Positions 8,861 through 16,871 of a DNA stretch of 64,000 bases are shown one piece after another. The notes beneath the pieces were generated by a model that saw only the letters and a list, made by a program, of their open reading frames with translations, did not search any database and had not been told where the DNA came from. Where the stretch lies: positions 186,001-250,000 of the forward strand of contig CAWKFQ010000010.1 of assembly GCA_963848955.1 (NCBI GenBank), read 5' to 3'. The translations under genes and the position numbers were made by a program. The DNA is from DASUPK01 sp963848955 (lineage in GTDB: Bacteria > Actinomycetota > Thermoleophilia > Solirubrobacterales > 70-9). Position 1 is the first letter of the stretch. Every line of letters starts with the position of its first letter.

Positions 8861-8887
8861 TAAAGGCGGGTGCCCCGGGGCCGATTC
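8861..8887 (+). promoter_or_regulatory. Sigma28 (FliA/WhiG)-like promoter of pilA1
   Basis: TAAA at 8861-8864 and GCCGAT at 8880-8885 are 15 bases apart, the exact spacing of the sigma28 consensus (TAAA, N15, GCCGATAA). Transcription would begin near 8893-8896, directly before the riboswitch aptamer, which supports the reading. The duplicated copy before pilA2 keeps GCCGATTC at 9698-9705 but has GGGC where TAAA would be. No experimental basis. Confidence 0.6.
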
Positions 8888-8913
8888 AAGCGGCGTAAGG
8901 GAAATAGCCAGGG

Positions 8914-9007
8914 CCTCGGTGTTAAAGGCAAACTCGTCGCGAGGCGGGGACGCAAAGCCAACGGGGCTCTGAGAGAAATCTCAGAGCCAGCCGGGCTCCC
9001 ACCGGGG
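8914..9007 (+). promoter_or_regulatory. Cyclic-di-GMP-I (GEMM-I) riboswitch upstream of pilA1
   Basis: The conserved core is present: GGCAAAC at 8927-8933, GGACGCAAAGCC at 8948-8959, and a 10-base-pair stem with a GAAA tetraloop at 8965-8988, followed by AGCCGGGCT. P1 is closed by CCTCGGTG (8914-8921) with CACCGGGG (9000-9007). This is the Vc2/GEMM-I architecture that binds c-di-GMP. Between aptamer and gene, GAACC-AAGGA-GGTTC (9047-9061) can fold over the Shine-Dalgarno site AAGGAGG, so the output may be at translation. Control of pilin genes by GEMM RNAs is known in other bacteria. Confidence 0.9.
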
Positions 9008-9063
9008 TTAAAGACTCCCAGGAGGCACGGGGCTCTGGCAGCAACTGAACCAAGGAGGTTCAA

Positions 9064-9525
9064 ATGCTGTTGAAGCTCCGAGAGCGGATGTCCAGCGAGA
9101 AGGGTTTCACCCTGATCGAGCTGCTGGTCGTCATGCTCATCATTGGAATCCTGGCCGCGATTGCGATTCCGACGTTTTTCAATCAGCGGAACAAGGCCAG
9201 CGATTCGAGCTCCAAGGAGATGGCTCACACCGCTCAGATCGCGGCGGAGACCATCGCCACTGACAACAATGGTTCCTACACGACTGTCGCCCCCGGCACC
9301 CTGGCTGCGATCGACGCCTCGGTCCGGACGGTGGCCGGCAGCCCGCCGAAGCCGTACGTGAGCGCCGCGAGCGGGACCGCCGACAGTTGGACCGTGACCG
9401 TCACCTCATCGACCGGGAACACGTTCTCGATCGTCAAGGCGACCGGTACCGGCGCCCTGACGTATCCCTGCACCGTTTCCGGGACCGACAGGGGTGGTTG
9501 TCCGAGCAGCGGCTTCTGGGGCTAA
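9064..9525 (+). CDS. pilA: Type IV major pilin PilA, copy 1
   Basis: The 153-residue prepilin has a short basic leader ending EKG, cleavage before FTLIELLVVMLIIGILAAIA, Glu at mature position 5, and a long hydrophobic alpha-1 helix. The globular part is Ser/Thr/Gly-rich and ends with two Cys near the C-terminus (YPCTVSG and GGCPSS) that could form the D-region disulfide. AAGGAGG lies 5 bases before the ATG. It is governed by the sigma28-like promoter and c-di-GMP riboswitch upstream and closed by a strong terminator. PilD (14185-14943) would process it. Confidence 0.96.
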   Translation: MLLKLRERMSSEKGFTLIELLVVMLIIGILAAIAIPTFFNQRNKASDSSSKEMAHTAQIAAETIATDNNGSYTTVAPGTLAAIDASVRTVAGSPPKPYVSAASGTADSWTVTVTSSTGNTFSIVKATGTGALTYPCTVSGTDRGGCPSSGFWG

Positions 9526-9573
9526 CCCAGATAGCCGATCTGCGTGAAGCTCGCGAGAGCCTCACGCTAGGGG

Positions 9574-9604
9574 AGGGCGGGCCTTCGGGCCCGCCCTTTC
9601 CTTT
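9574..9604 (+). terminator. Intrinsic terminator of pilA1
   Basis: AGGGCGGGCC pairs perfectly with GGCCCGCCCT around a TTCG tetraloop, followed by TTCCTTT. A second hairpin (GCGTGA at 9542 with TCACGC at 9562) lies just upstream in this copy only. Confidence 0.9.
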
Positions 9605-9731
9605 AAGTCTGGACGCTGGTTCACCCTGCCGGACCTCTGAGGCTCATACGGTCGGCCAGTTCCCCCACTCCTGGGTATGGGCGGGTTCAGGCTGGGTGCC
9701 GATTCAAGCGGCGTAAGGGAAATAGCCAGGG

Positions 9732-9754
9732 CCTCGGTGTTAAATCCACCGGGG
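9732..9754 (+). promoter_or_regulatory. Remnant riboswitch: P1 stem without ligand-binding core
   Basis: In the pilA2 leader the P1 strands CCTCGGTG (9732-9739) and CACCGGGG (9747-9754) are intact but enclose only seven bases (TTAAATC) instead of the 78 in copy 1. The sequence on both sides matches copy 1. The RNA can no longer bind c-di-GMP by the known mechanism, yet P1 would form unconditionally, imitating the bound state. The downstream Shine-Dalgarno hairpin (9794-9808) is kept. Confidence 0.85.
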
Positions 9755-9810
9755 TTAAAGACTCCCAGGAGGCACGGGGCTCTGGCAGCAACTGAACCAA
9801 GGAGGTTCAA

Positions 9811-10272
9811 ATGCTGTTGAAGCTCCGAGAGCGGATGTCCAGCGAGAAGGGTTTCACCCTGATCGAGCTGCTGGTCGTCATGCTCATCATTGGAATCCTG
9901 GCCGCGATTGCTATTCCGACGTTTTTCAATCAGCGGAACAAGGCCAGCGATTCGAGCTCCAAGGAGATGGCTCACACCGCTCAGATCGCGGCGGAGACCA
10001 TCGCCACTGACAACAATGGTTCCTACACGACTGTCGCCCCCGGCACCCTGGCTGCGATCGACGCCTCGGTCCGGACGGTGGCCGGCAGCCCGCCGAAGCC
10101 GTACGTGAGCGCCGCGAGCGGGACCGCCGACAGTTGGACCGTGACCGTCACCTCATCGACCGGGAACACGTTCTCGATCGACAAGGCGACCGGTACCGGC
10201 GCCCTGACGTATCCCTGCACCGTTTCCGGGACCGACAGGGGCGGTTGTCCGAGCAGCGGCTTCTGGGGCTAA
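9811..10272 (+). CDS. pilA: Type IV major pilin PilA, copy 2
   Basis: This 153-residue prepilin is identical to copy 1 except Val124 to Asp. Two other base changes are silent. The leader, cleavage site, Glu5 and paired Cys are all kept, so the product should be processed and assembled. Its leader lacks the aptamer core and the -35 element of the sigma28-like promoter, so expression should differ from copy 1, for example by read-through from pilA1. The AAGGAGG Shine-Dalgarno site and the terminator are unchanged. Confidence 0.95.
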   Translation: MLLKLRERMSSEKGFTLIELLVVMLIIGILAAIAIPTFFNQRNKASDSSSKEMAHTAQIAAETIATDNNGSYTTVAPGTLAAIDASVRTVAGSPPKPYVSAASGTADSWTVTVTSSTGNTFSIDKATGTGALTYPCTVSGTDRGGCPSSGFWG

Positions 10273-10298
10273 CCCGGCAAGCCGATCTGCGTGAAGGG

Positions 10299-10329
10299 AG
10301 GGCGGGCCTTCGGGCCCGCCCTTTCCTTT
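10299..10329 (+). terminator. Intrinsic terminator of pilA2
   Basis: This has the same 10-base-pair stem with TTCG loop as after pilA1, followed by TTCCTTT. The minor pilin genes begin about 120 bases further on and may have their own promoter, which I could not identify. Confidence 0.9.
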
Positions 10330-10451
10330 AACTGGACGCTGATTCACCCTGCCGGACCTCTGAGGCTCATACGGTCGGCCAGTTCCCCCACTCCTGGGTA
10401 TGGGCGGGTTCACGTTGGGCGCCGATGCATGAGCAGAGGCTCCGGACCCTC

Positions 10452-11837
10452 ATGGAACTACCCAAGCTGACACGGATCGGCCGTGACCAGGCCGGCATCG
10501 CCATCGTCGAGGTGCTCGTGAGCGCCCTCGTCCTGCTGATCTTTTCCGTCGGCGTCGTCACGGTCCTGACCGGGTCGACGCGAGCGACTGCTCAGGAGCG
10601 TCACCGCGGGCAGGCGAACGCGCTTGCTGAGCAGGAGCTCGAGCGGGTGCGCTCCCTTCGCATCATCGAGCTGGTGTCGCTCAACTCCACCAGGTGGGTG
10701 CTCGACGACGGCACCCAGCTCGCGACCGGCTGCCCAACATCGGGGGCCCAGTCGAGACAGACCTGTTACACGATCACATCGACCTCTCAATTCAAGGACG
10801 AGCCCGCCGCCACAAATGGCTGCTCCGCCGGATCGGGCTCCCGCGACTACATGGTGCTCACGGTGAGCGTCAGCTGGACCGGCATGGGGGCGCTTCATCC
10901 GGTGAAGGTGGCGACGATCGTCTCGCCCCCGAGCGGCTCGTTCGTCCCGAACAGCGGGTCCGTGCTCGTCAACGTGACCGACTCGCGCAACGTCGGGATC
11001 TCCGGCGTCGCGCTGTCCGGCTCCGGCCCCGGTTCGTTCAGCGGCTCCACCAACGCGACGGGCTGCGTGCTGTGGCGCAACGTGCCGGTCGGGACCTACA
11101 CGATGTCTGTCGGCGGCACGGCTGCCGCCATGGTGGATCAGAACGGCAATGCGCCCGCCAACCAGCCGGTGAGCGTCGTCGATCAGGGCACCAACACGGT
11201 CAACCTCCAGTACGACCGGCCGGGCTCGATCCAGAGCATCACCTTCCGCACCCGCGACTACTCGAACGGCCTGGTCGCCTCATCCGCCGACTCGGTGATC
11301 GTCAGCAACACCGGCATGCAGGTCGCCAAGCAGTTCACGCCGGTTGGTGGCGGGCGGGCGGCATCGATCTCGACGACGTCGACTCTCTTCCCCTTCACCT
11401 CGCCCTACGCCGTCTACGCCGGGACATGCGCGTCGAACACTCCGCCGGCCGGGCCGATGCTGGGCAACTCCACGGTCCCCGCGGCGGGTGCCGGCACGCT
11501 ATCCCCGCCGGGCTACATCCAGCTTCCCTCGCTGCAGGTCACCGTCTGGAGCGGCACCAGCACCGCGCCAGGTAGCCGTCTCTCCGCCGCCAAGGTGACC
11601 GCCAGGGACACCGGCTGCAACTTCACCCGGACTCTGACCACGTCGACGAACACGAACGGCCAGGTCCCGACCGGCGGCGACATCGGACTCCCGTATGGCA
11701 CCTATGACGTCTGCGCCCAGAACTCCGCGGGAACCGACAAGAGGACCATCACCGGCGTCGGCCTGACCTCGGCGGGCGCCACCGGAACGACCCTCGACAT
11801 CTTCCTGGGCGGCCAGCCCGCCGGGACGTGCCCATGA
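10452..11837 (+). CDS. Large minor pilin, PilV-like, with Ig/CarboxypepD-like repeats
   Basis: The 461-residue prepilin has a basic leader of about 15 residues and a cleavage site before IAIVEVLVSALVLLIFSVGVV, with Glu at mature position 5. The long extracellular part contains segments such as NVGISGVALSGSGPG and SRLSAAKVTARD that resemble carboxypeptidase-regulatory-like or transthyretin-like beta domains, probably two. It would act as a pilus-tip or priming subunit. I chose ATG 10452 for its normal leader length; ATG 10425 in frame would add nine residues. Its stop overlaps the next start. Confidence 0.85.
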   Translation: MELPKLTRIGRDQAGIAIVEVLVSALVLLIFSVGVVTVLTGSTRATAQERHRGQANALAEQELERVRSLRIIELVSLNSTRWVLDDGTQLATGCPTSGAQSRQTCYTITSTSQFKDEPAATNGCSAGSGSRDYMVLTVSVSWTGMGALHPVKVATIVSPPSGSFVPNSGSVLVNVTDSRNVGISGVALSGSGPGSFSGSTNATGCVLWRNVPVGTYTMSVGGTAAAMVDQNGNAPANQPVSVVDQGTNTVNLQYDRPGSIQSITFRTRDYSNGLVASSADSVIVSNTGMQVAKQFTPVGGGRAASISTTSTLFPFTSPYAVYAGTCASNTPPAGPMLGNSTVPAAGAGTLSPPGYIQLPSLQVTVWSGTSTAPGSRLSAAKVTARDTGCNFTRTLTTSTNTNGQVPTGGDIGLPYGTYDVCAQNSAGTDKRTITGVGLTSAGATGTTLDIFLGGQPAGTCP

Positions 11838-12505
11838 GGGACGAACGCGGAACAACCATGATCGAGCTGCTGGTCAGCATCAGCGCGACGCTGATCGTGA
11901 TGATGGGCGTCGTCACCCTGACCACGACCGTCCTGCATCATCAGGACCGGATCAACCGCCGCGTGGACGCGAACTCGCGCGGGCGACCGGTGATGACCCG
12001 CATGGTCCAGGAGCTGCACTCCGCCTGCGTGACCTCGCACATCGTGCCGGTCCGGACGGGCAGCACCGGGACCTCGATCACCTTCCTCTCGAAGAGTGGC
12101 TCGGCGGTCGGCCCGATCCCCGACCTGCACACGATCTCCATGAGCGGCTCGACGCTGAGGGAGGCGGTCTTCCCGGCGACGGGCGGCACGGCCCCCACGT
12201 GGACCTTCTCAGGGGCCCCGTCGTCGAACCGCGAGCTGCTGACAAACGTCGCCGCGCCGGGAGGTGTGATCTTCCGCTACTACGACTTCGTCAACGGAGG
12301 GCTCTCCACGACTCCGCTGCCCACACCGCTGAGCGACACGAACGCCGCCAGGGTCTCCTACGTGACGATCGCGTTCACGATTTCCCCGAGGTCTGGGGTC
12401 TCCAGCCAGGACCTCGGCTCGCCGATGATGCTCAACAGCGGCGCGGACCTGCGCCTCGAGAACGCCGGCCAATACCCCAACCAGGACAACCTGCCATGCA
12501 TTTGA
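11834..12505 (+). CDS. Minor pilin, PilW-like
   Basis: The 223-residue prepilin has a very short leader ending ERG, cleavage before TTMIELLVSISATLIVMMGVV, and Glu at mature position 5. The rest is a soluble beta-rich domain with YYDFVNGG and a C-terminal Cys. ATG 11834 overlaps the preceding stop (ATGA), showing translational coupling. With the genes on either side it forms the PilV-PilW-PilX-type minor pilin set expected to prime pilus assembly. Confidence 0.85.
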   Translation: MRDERGTTMIELLVSISATLIVMMGVVTLTTTVLHHQDRINRRVDANSRGRPVMTRMVQELHSACVTSHIVPVRTGSTGTSITFLSKSGSAVGPIPDLHTISMSGSTLREAVFPATGGTAPTWTFSGAPSSNRELLTNVAAPGGVIFRYYDFVNGGLSTTPLPTPLSDTNAARVSYVTIAFTISPRSGVSSQDLGSPMMLNSGADLRLENAGQYPNQDNLPCI

Positions 12506-14181
12506 TCAAGGCGACCAAGAAGCGTCTCCGAGTTCTGAGAGAGGAGGACGGCTACTCGATGCTCGCCGTGATCGGCGCCATCGCCGTCACGACGATGCTG
12601 GTGAGCGCAGCGGTCGCCGCCACCAACGACGACCAGACCTTCCTCCGCCGGGACATCAACCAGAAGCGGGCGTACGCGGCGGCGCAGGCGGGGATCGCCG
12701 ACTACACCTACCACCTCAACACCGACAGCGGCTACTGGGCCCGCTGCACGAGCGTGCCGGCACCCAACGCCGTGAACCTCAACATGAACGGGAATCCGAC
12801 CAACACCAGGTCGCTGCCCGGGGTCACCGACGGCTCTCGCTATGGCATCGAGCTTCTGCAGGCCAGCACCAGCCCTGGTGGCTCTCAGTGCGATTCGCAG
12901 AATCCGAACGCGACCATGCTGGAGGCGAACGGAGCGAACACCGGGACGTTCCGAGTCCGGTCCACCGGCTTCTCGGGGACGGGGAAGGTGTCGATCGTCG
13001 CGACGTACAAGCAGGCGACCTTCCTGGATTACGTGTACTTCACGCAGCTGGAGACGTCCGATCCGGTCACCTATGGATTCCCGAATCCTTCGGCGGCGCT
13101 CACCGGCGCGTACTCGCAGTGCACCAAGTTCCGGCGCGATGGCCGCGAGAGCTCACCGATCCCGGGCACGAGCAACCAGTTCTGCGACCAGATCGTCTTC
13201 GTCGGCGGCGATCAGATCGACGGGCCGCTGCACACCAACGACGACCTCCGAGTCTGCGGGAGCCCGACGTTCGGTCGCAACGGCGCCGACGTGACCGAGG
13301 TGAGCGCTCCTCCGGTCGGCTGGGCACACGGCAACAACTGCACGGCGAGCCCCACGTTCAGGGCACCCCTGGTGACGCGGGCGCCGGTCCTGACCCCGCC
13401 CGCCACGAACACCACCCTGAAGGCCATCGCCGGGCCGAGCAACACGTTCACCGGCCGGACGAAGATCGTCCTGAACGGGAACAACATGACCATCACGACG
13501 AACACGGGCCAGACGATCGGTCCGGTTGCTGTTCCCAGCGACGGTGTGGTGTACGTGCAGAACGGGGCCGGCTGCTCCAACTCCTACTCGCCATTCACGA
13601 CCGCCTATCCGGCGACATCGGGTTGCGGAAACGCGGTCGTGCATACGGCGTCGGGGGGCTCGTACAGCGGCCAGCTGACCATCGCGGCCGAGAACGACGT
13701 GATCATCGACGGCGACATCCGCCGCACGAGCAGCTCGGCGGATCTCCTCGGCTTGATCGCCAACAACTTCATCCGGGTCATGCACCCGGTCTGCGAGAGC
13801 AACGATCTCGGCTGTGCGGGCGGGACGGGAGTGCCCGGCTCGGTCAGCGAGCAGGCGGCGAAGGGTGACTGTGACGCTGACAACGACGGCAACCGGGGCG
13901 TGAACGGGACCGGCTCGAACTCGAACCTGAATATCGATGCCGCCCTCCTCGCCATCGACCACTCATTCATCGTGGACCACTACGACTGCGGGGGCAGCCT
14001 GGGAACGCTGACCGTGAACGGGGCGATCTCCCAGAAGTTCCGCGGCGCGGTCGGGACGACCGGAGGGACGGGCTACATCAAGGACTACAACTACGACGAC
14101 CGCCTTCGCTTCCAGGAGCCACCGCACTTCTTCGATCCGGTGCAGTCGGCCTGGCATGTCCAGCGGGAGACCCTCGGGTAA
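12496..14181 (+). CDS. Large pilus-associated protein in the PilX position
   Basis: The 561-residue protein has a basic N-terminus, EDG followed by YSMLAVIGAIAVTTMLVSAA, and then a long extracellular part. It resembles a class III prepilin leader, but mature position 5 is Ala instead of Glu, as in the GspK-type tip subunits. Residues about 170-240 include FLDYVYFTQLET and the Cys-containing stretch following it, a region common in PilX-like actinobacterial and deltaproteobacterial proteins. The C-terminal half is Gly/Asn/Thr-rich with several paired Cys. ATG 12496 lies inside the previous gene, giving a 10-base overlap. Confidence 0.75.
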   Translation: MHLIKATKKRLRVLREEDGYSMLAVIGAIAVTTMLVSAAVAATNDDQTFLRRDINQKRAYAAAQAGIADYTYHLNTDSGYWARCTSVPAPNAVNLNMNGNPTNTRSLPGVTDGSRYGIELLQASTSPGGSQCDSQNPNATMLEANGANTGTFRVRSTGFSGTGKVSIVATYKQATFLDYVYFTQLETSDPVTYGFPNPSAALTGAYSQCTKFRRDGRESSPIPGTSNQFCDQIVFVGGDQIDGPLHTNDDLRVCGSPTFGRNGADVTEVSAPPVGWAHGNNCTASPTFRAPLVTRAPVLTPPATNTTLKAIAGPSNTFTGRTKIVLNGNNMTITTNTGQTIGPVAVPSDGVVYVQNGAGCSNSYSPFTTAYPATSGCGNAVVHTASGGSYSGQLTIAAENDVIIDGDIRRTSSSADLLGLIANNFIRVMHPVCESNDLGCAGGTGVPGSVSEQAAKGDCDADNDGNRGVNGTGSNSNLNIDAALLAIDHSFIVDHYDCGGSLGTLTVNGAISQKFRGAVGTTGGTGYIKDYNYDDRLRFQEPPHFFDPVQSAWHVQRETLG

Positions 14182-14184
14182 CGC

Positions 14185-14943
14185 ATGTTCCCGGTCGCAT
14201 CACTTGCGTTCGTCGGCGGGATCGTCACAGGCAGCTTCGTCGGCGTCGTCGCCCATCGGCTGCCACGGGGCCTCTCGATCGTGGGGCCGCGGTCGGTCTG
14301 CGATTCATGCAGCACGCAGATCGCGGCATACGACAACGTGCCGGTCCTCTCGTGGCTGCTGCTCCGCGGTCACTGCCGTAGCTGCGAGGCGGCGATCCCC
14401 GTCCGATACCCGCTTGTGGAGCTCGCGGTCGGCGTTGCGTTCGCCGCCACCGCGGTCGTCTTCCGGCACGACCCGGCCCAGCTCGCCCTTGGACTGCTCT
14501 TCGTCGCGATCCTCGCCGCGATCACCCTGACCGATCTCGAGCGAAGAGTGATCCCCAACGTGATTCTGCTGGCCGGGTCCATCGCAGGACTCGCGCTGGT
14601 GGTGGCCACCGATCCCGCGAGCCTCCCGGACCGCGCCATCGCGGCCGCCGCGGCCGGCGGATTGCTGCTCCTGTTCGCCCTGGCCTACCCACGCGGCATG
14701 GGGATGGGCGACGTGAAGCTCGCCGCGGTAATGGGGCTGTATCTCGGGAGTGCCGTGGCCCCGGCATTGCTGATCGCGGTGCTGGCCGGGACCCTGGTGG
14801 GCGCGGGCGTGATGCTGAGCCACGGCACCGGTGCCCGGAAGGTCGCGGTCCCGTTTGGCCCGTTCCTGGCGCTGGGCGGCGTGATCGCGCTGCTCGTAGG
14901 CCCAGAGCTCATCGACTGGTACCTGAACGCCTTCGTTCGATAG
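14185..14943 (+). CDS. pilD: Prepilin peptidase/N-methyltransferase PilD
   Basis: The 252-residue polytopic membrane protein carries the N-terminal methyltransferase region with both Cys pairs (CDSC and CRSC) and two catalytic aspartate sites of the type IV prepilin peptidase: TDLERRVIPN and GMGMGDVKL. It cleaves the leader after Gly and methylates the new N-terminus of PilA and the minor pilins encoded just upstream. It begins 3 bases after the preceding stop. All expected catalytic residues are present. Confidence 0.95.
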   Translation: MFPVASLAFVGGIVTGSFVGVVAHRLPRGLSIVGPRSVCDSCSTQIAAYDNVPVLSWLLLRGHCRSCEAAIPVRYPLVELAVGVAFAATAVVFRHDPAQLALGLLFVAILAAITLTDLERRVIPNVILLAGSIAGLALVVATDPASLPDRAIAAAAAGGLLLLFALAYPRGMGMGDVKLAAVMGLYLGSAVAPALLIAVLAGTLVGAGVMLSHGTGARKVAVPFGPFLALGGVIALLVGPELIDWYLNAFVR

Positions 14944-15024
14944 GCGAGGGTTTCATCAGTCTTTGGTATGCGGCTCGGCGGCAGTCTGGCCGATGGGAGA
15001 AGAGGCGCGAGGAGCGCCCTGCCA

Positions 15025-16092
15025 ATGATCTCTGGACTCTCCACACGCAAGAAGACAGGCTCCGTCGGCCTCGACATCACCTGCGACAGCATCGCCGCCA
15101 CCGAGGTTCAGAACGGCGCGGCGGTGGGCCGGACGGCGATCGTCCCGCTCCAGCCGGGCGTCGTGAAGGAGGGCGATCTCGTCAACCGTGAAGTGCTCTC
15201 CGAGGCGCTCAAGGACCTGTTCGCCCGGCACAAGCTGAGCAAGACCGTCCGTGTCGGCGTCGCCAACCAGCGCGTCGTCGTCCGCAGCCTGCAGCTGCCG
15301 CTGATCGAGGACGACGCGGAGTTGGAAACCGCGATCCGCTTCCGGGCCCAGGAGGCGATCCCAATGCCCCTCGACCAGGCGGTTCTCGACCATCAGGTCG
15401 TCGCAAGGCGGGACGGTCCGGATGGCAACCGAGTGATGGACGTGCTCGCGGTGGCAGCCCGCCGGGACATGGTCGTGGCGCTGCTGGAGGCCGTCCGGTC
15501 CGCCGGCCTGCAGCCCGTCGGCATCGACCTGTCCGCCTTCGGCATGCTCCGGGCCCTCAGAGATCGCTCGGTGCCCAGGGCGGAGGAACTGGGGGAGATG
15601 CCCCTCCCGACCAGCCTCTACTGCCACCTCGGGGACGTCACCAACCTGGCCGTCGCTCGCGGGAACGAGTGCGTGTTCGCGCGAGTCAGCCCCTTTGGAA
15701 TCGAGACGATCGCCGATCGTCTCGCGAGCCGGCAGGGACTCTCGATCGATGACGCACGCGAGGTGATCATGGAGGTGGGGCTCGAGGAGGATGTCGAGGC
15801 CTTCCGTCAGGAGGACGCGCAGGTGGTACGCGAGGGACTCGAGGAGGGCGCCACCAAGCTCGCCGAGGAGCTCAGGATGTCCATGGACTTCTACGGCGCC
15901 CAGGACGGCGTGACGCCGGTCGATCGCGTTGTTCTCTGCGGCCCCGGGAGCACCATTCCCGGGCTGCCCGAACGGATCCAGGCCGGCCTGACCCTCGACG
16001 TCTCCGTCGATCTTCCCGCGGCGCTCGCGCACCTCGATCAGGAGGACGCCGCGCGACTGACCGTGTCCTACGGGCTGGCGTTGGACGAGTGA
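15025..16092 (+). CDS. pilM: Pilus assembly protein PilM (actin-like ATPase)
   Basis: The 355-residue cytoplasmic protein has the actin-like fold signature of PilM: SVGLDITCDSIAATEV near the N-terminus, EAIPMPLDQAVLDHQV in the middle, and the C-terminal phosphate-binding segment RVVLCGPGSTIPGL. It would bind the cytoplasmic N-terminus of PilN. I prefer ATG 15025, which has GCGAGGAG 10 bases upstream. An in-frame ATG at 14968 would add 19 residues but lacks a properly spaced site. Confidence 0.92.
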   Translation: MISGLSTRKKTGSVGLDITCDSIAATEVQNGAAVGRTAIVPLQPGVVKEGDLVNREVLSEALKDLFARHKLSKTVRVGVANQRVVVRSLQLPLIEDDAELETAIRFRAQEAIPMPLDQAVLDHQVVARRDGPDGNRVMDVLAVAARRDMVVALLEAVRSAGLQPVGIDLSAFGMLRALRDRSVPRAEELGEMPLPTSLYCHLGDVTNLAVARGNECVFARVSPFGIETIADRLASRQGLSIDDAREVIMEVGLEEDVEAFRQEDAQVVREGLEEGATKLAEELRMSMDFYGAQDGVTPVDRVVLCGPGSTIPGLPERIQAGLTLDVSVDLPAALAHLDQEDAARLTVSYGLALDE

Positions 16093-16098
16093 CCTGAG

Positions 16099-16870
16099 AT
16101 GCGTCCTGTCAACCTCATTCCCAAGGATGAACGCCGCGGCGACCGCGCCGCGATGCGGACGGGCGTCGCCTCGTACGTCCTCCTCGGTGCGCTTGTCATG
16201 GCCGTTCTGGCGGTCGCCGTCCTCGCGCTGACGAGCAAGCAGATCTCCGACCACAAGTCGGAGATCGCGCAGCTGCAAGCTGCAGGAGCAGGCGGCCGTG
16301 GCCAAGGCTCAGAGCCTGCAGTCGTTCACGACTTTCAGAGCTGCTCAGGAGGCTCGCTCGGGCACGATCACGAGCCTTGCCCAGAGCCGCTTCGACTGGC
16401 AGCGGGTGCTCGACGAGTTCGCACGAGTGATCCCGTCCAACGTCTGGCTCATCAAGCTTGCCGGGACGGTGGACCCCACCGTCACGGTGACGGATGGGCC
16501 GGACCTCCAGACGCGGGACGCGGCGACTGGTCCCGCCCTCGAGATGGTGGGCTGCGCGTCCAGCCAGGATGCCGTCGCCGGCCTGATCGCGAATCTCCAG
16601 GAGATCGACGGCGTCACCCGCGTCGGCCTGGAGTCGTCGGAGCGGCCGGATGCGACCCAGGGCACCGCCACCGCTGCTCCTACGACCTCGGACTCGAACG
16701 CCACGACCACGGACTGCCGCACGCGCGACTTCATCACCCAGTTCAAGATCCTGGTCGCCTTCGACGAGGTGCCGACGCCGGCGACCGCCTCGTCCACGCC
16801 CTCCGTCCCACCGGGCGTCCCGACGTCCGGGGGCTCCCAGCTCACCTCGAGTTCGAGCACGGGGGGCTGA
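16099..16870 (+). CDS. pilN: Pilus assembly protein PilN, frameshifted in this sequence
   Basis: The N-terminus MRPVNLIPKDER is the PilM-binding motif of PilN, followed by one membrane helix (about residues 20-43) and a coiled coil. Near 16275-16285 the frame shifts by one extra base; dropping one C restores a heptad-like QLKLQEQAA and continues into the periplasmic domain with RVLDEFARVIPSNVWL, ending at 16870. The repaired product has about 256 residues. It links PilM to PilO. Because the rest of the locus is intact, I think the indel is a sequence error. Confidence 0.88.
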
Positions 16871-16871
16871 C

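Larger units (their letters stand above)
8881..10422 (+). repeat. Tandem duplication of the pilA unit
   Basis: Copy 1 runs from about 8881 to 9698 and copy 2 from about 9699 to 10422. Each holds a leader, a pilA gene, a terminator and a shared 3' stretch ending in a short GCCGAT-containing junction. The two 462-base genes differ at three positions by eye. Copy 2 is shorter because of two deletions: 71 bases inside the riboswitch and about two dozen bases before the terminator. The high identity implies a recent event. Confidence 0.9.
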
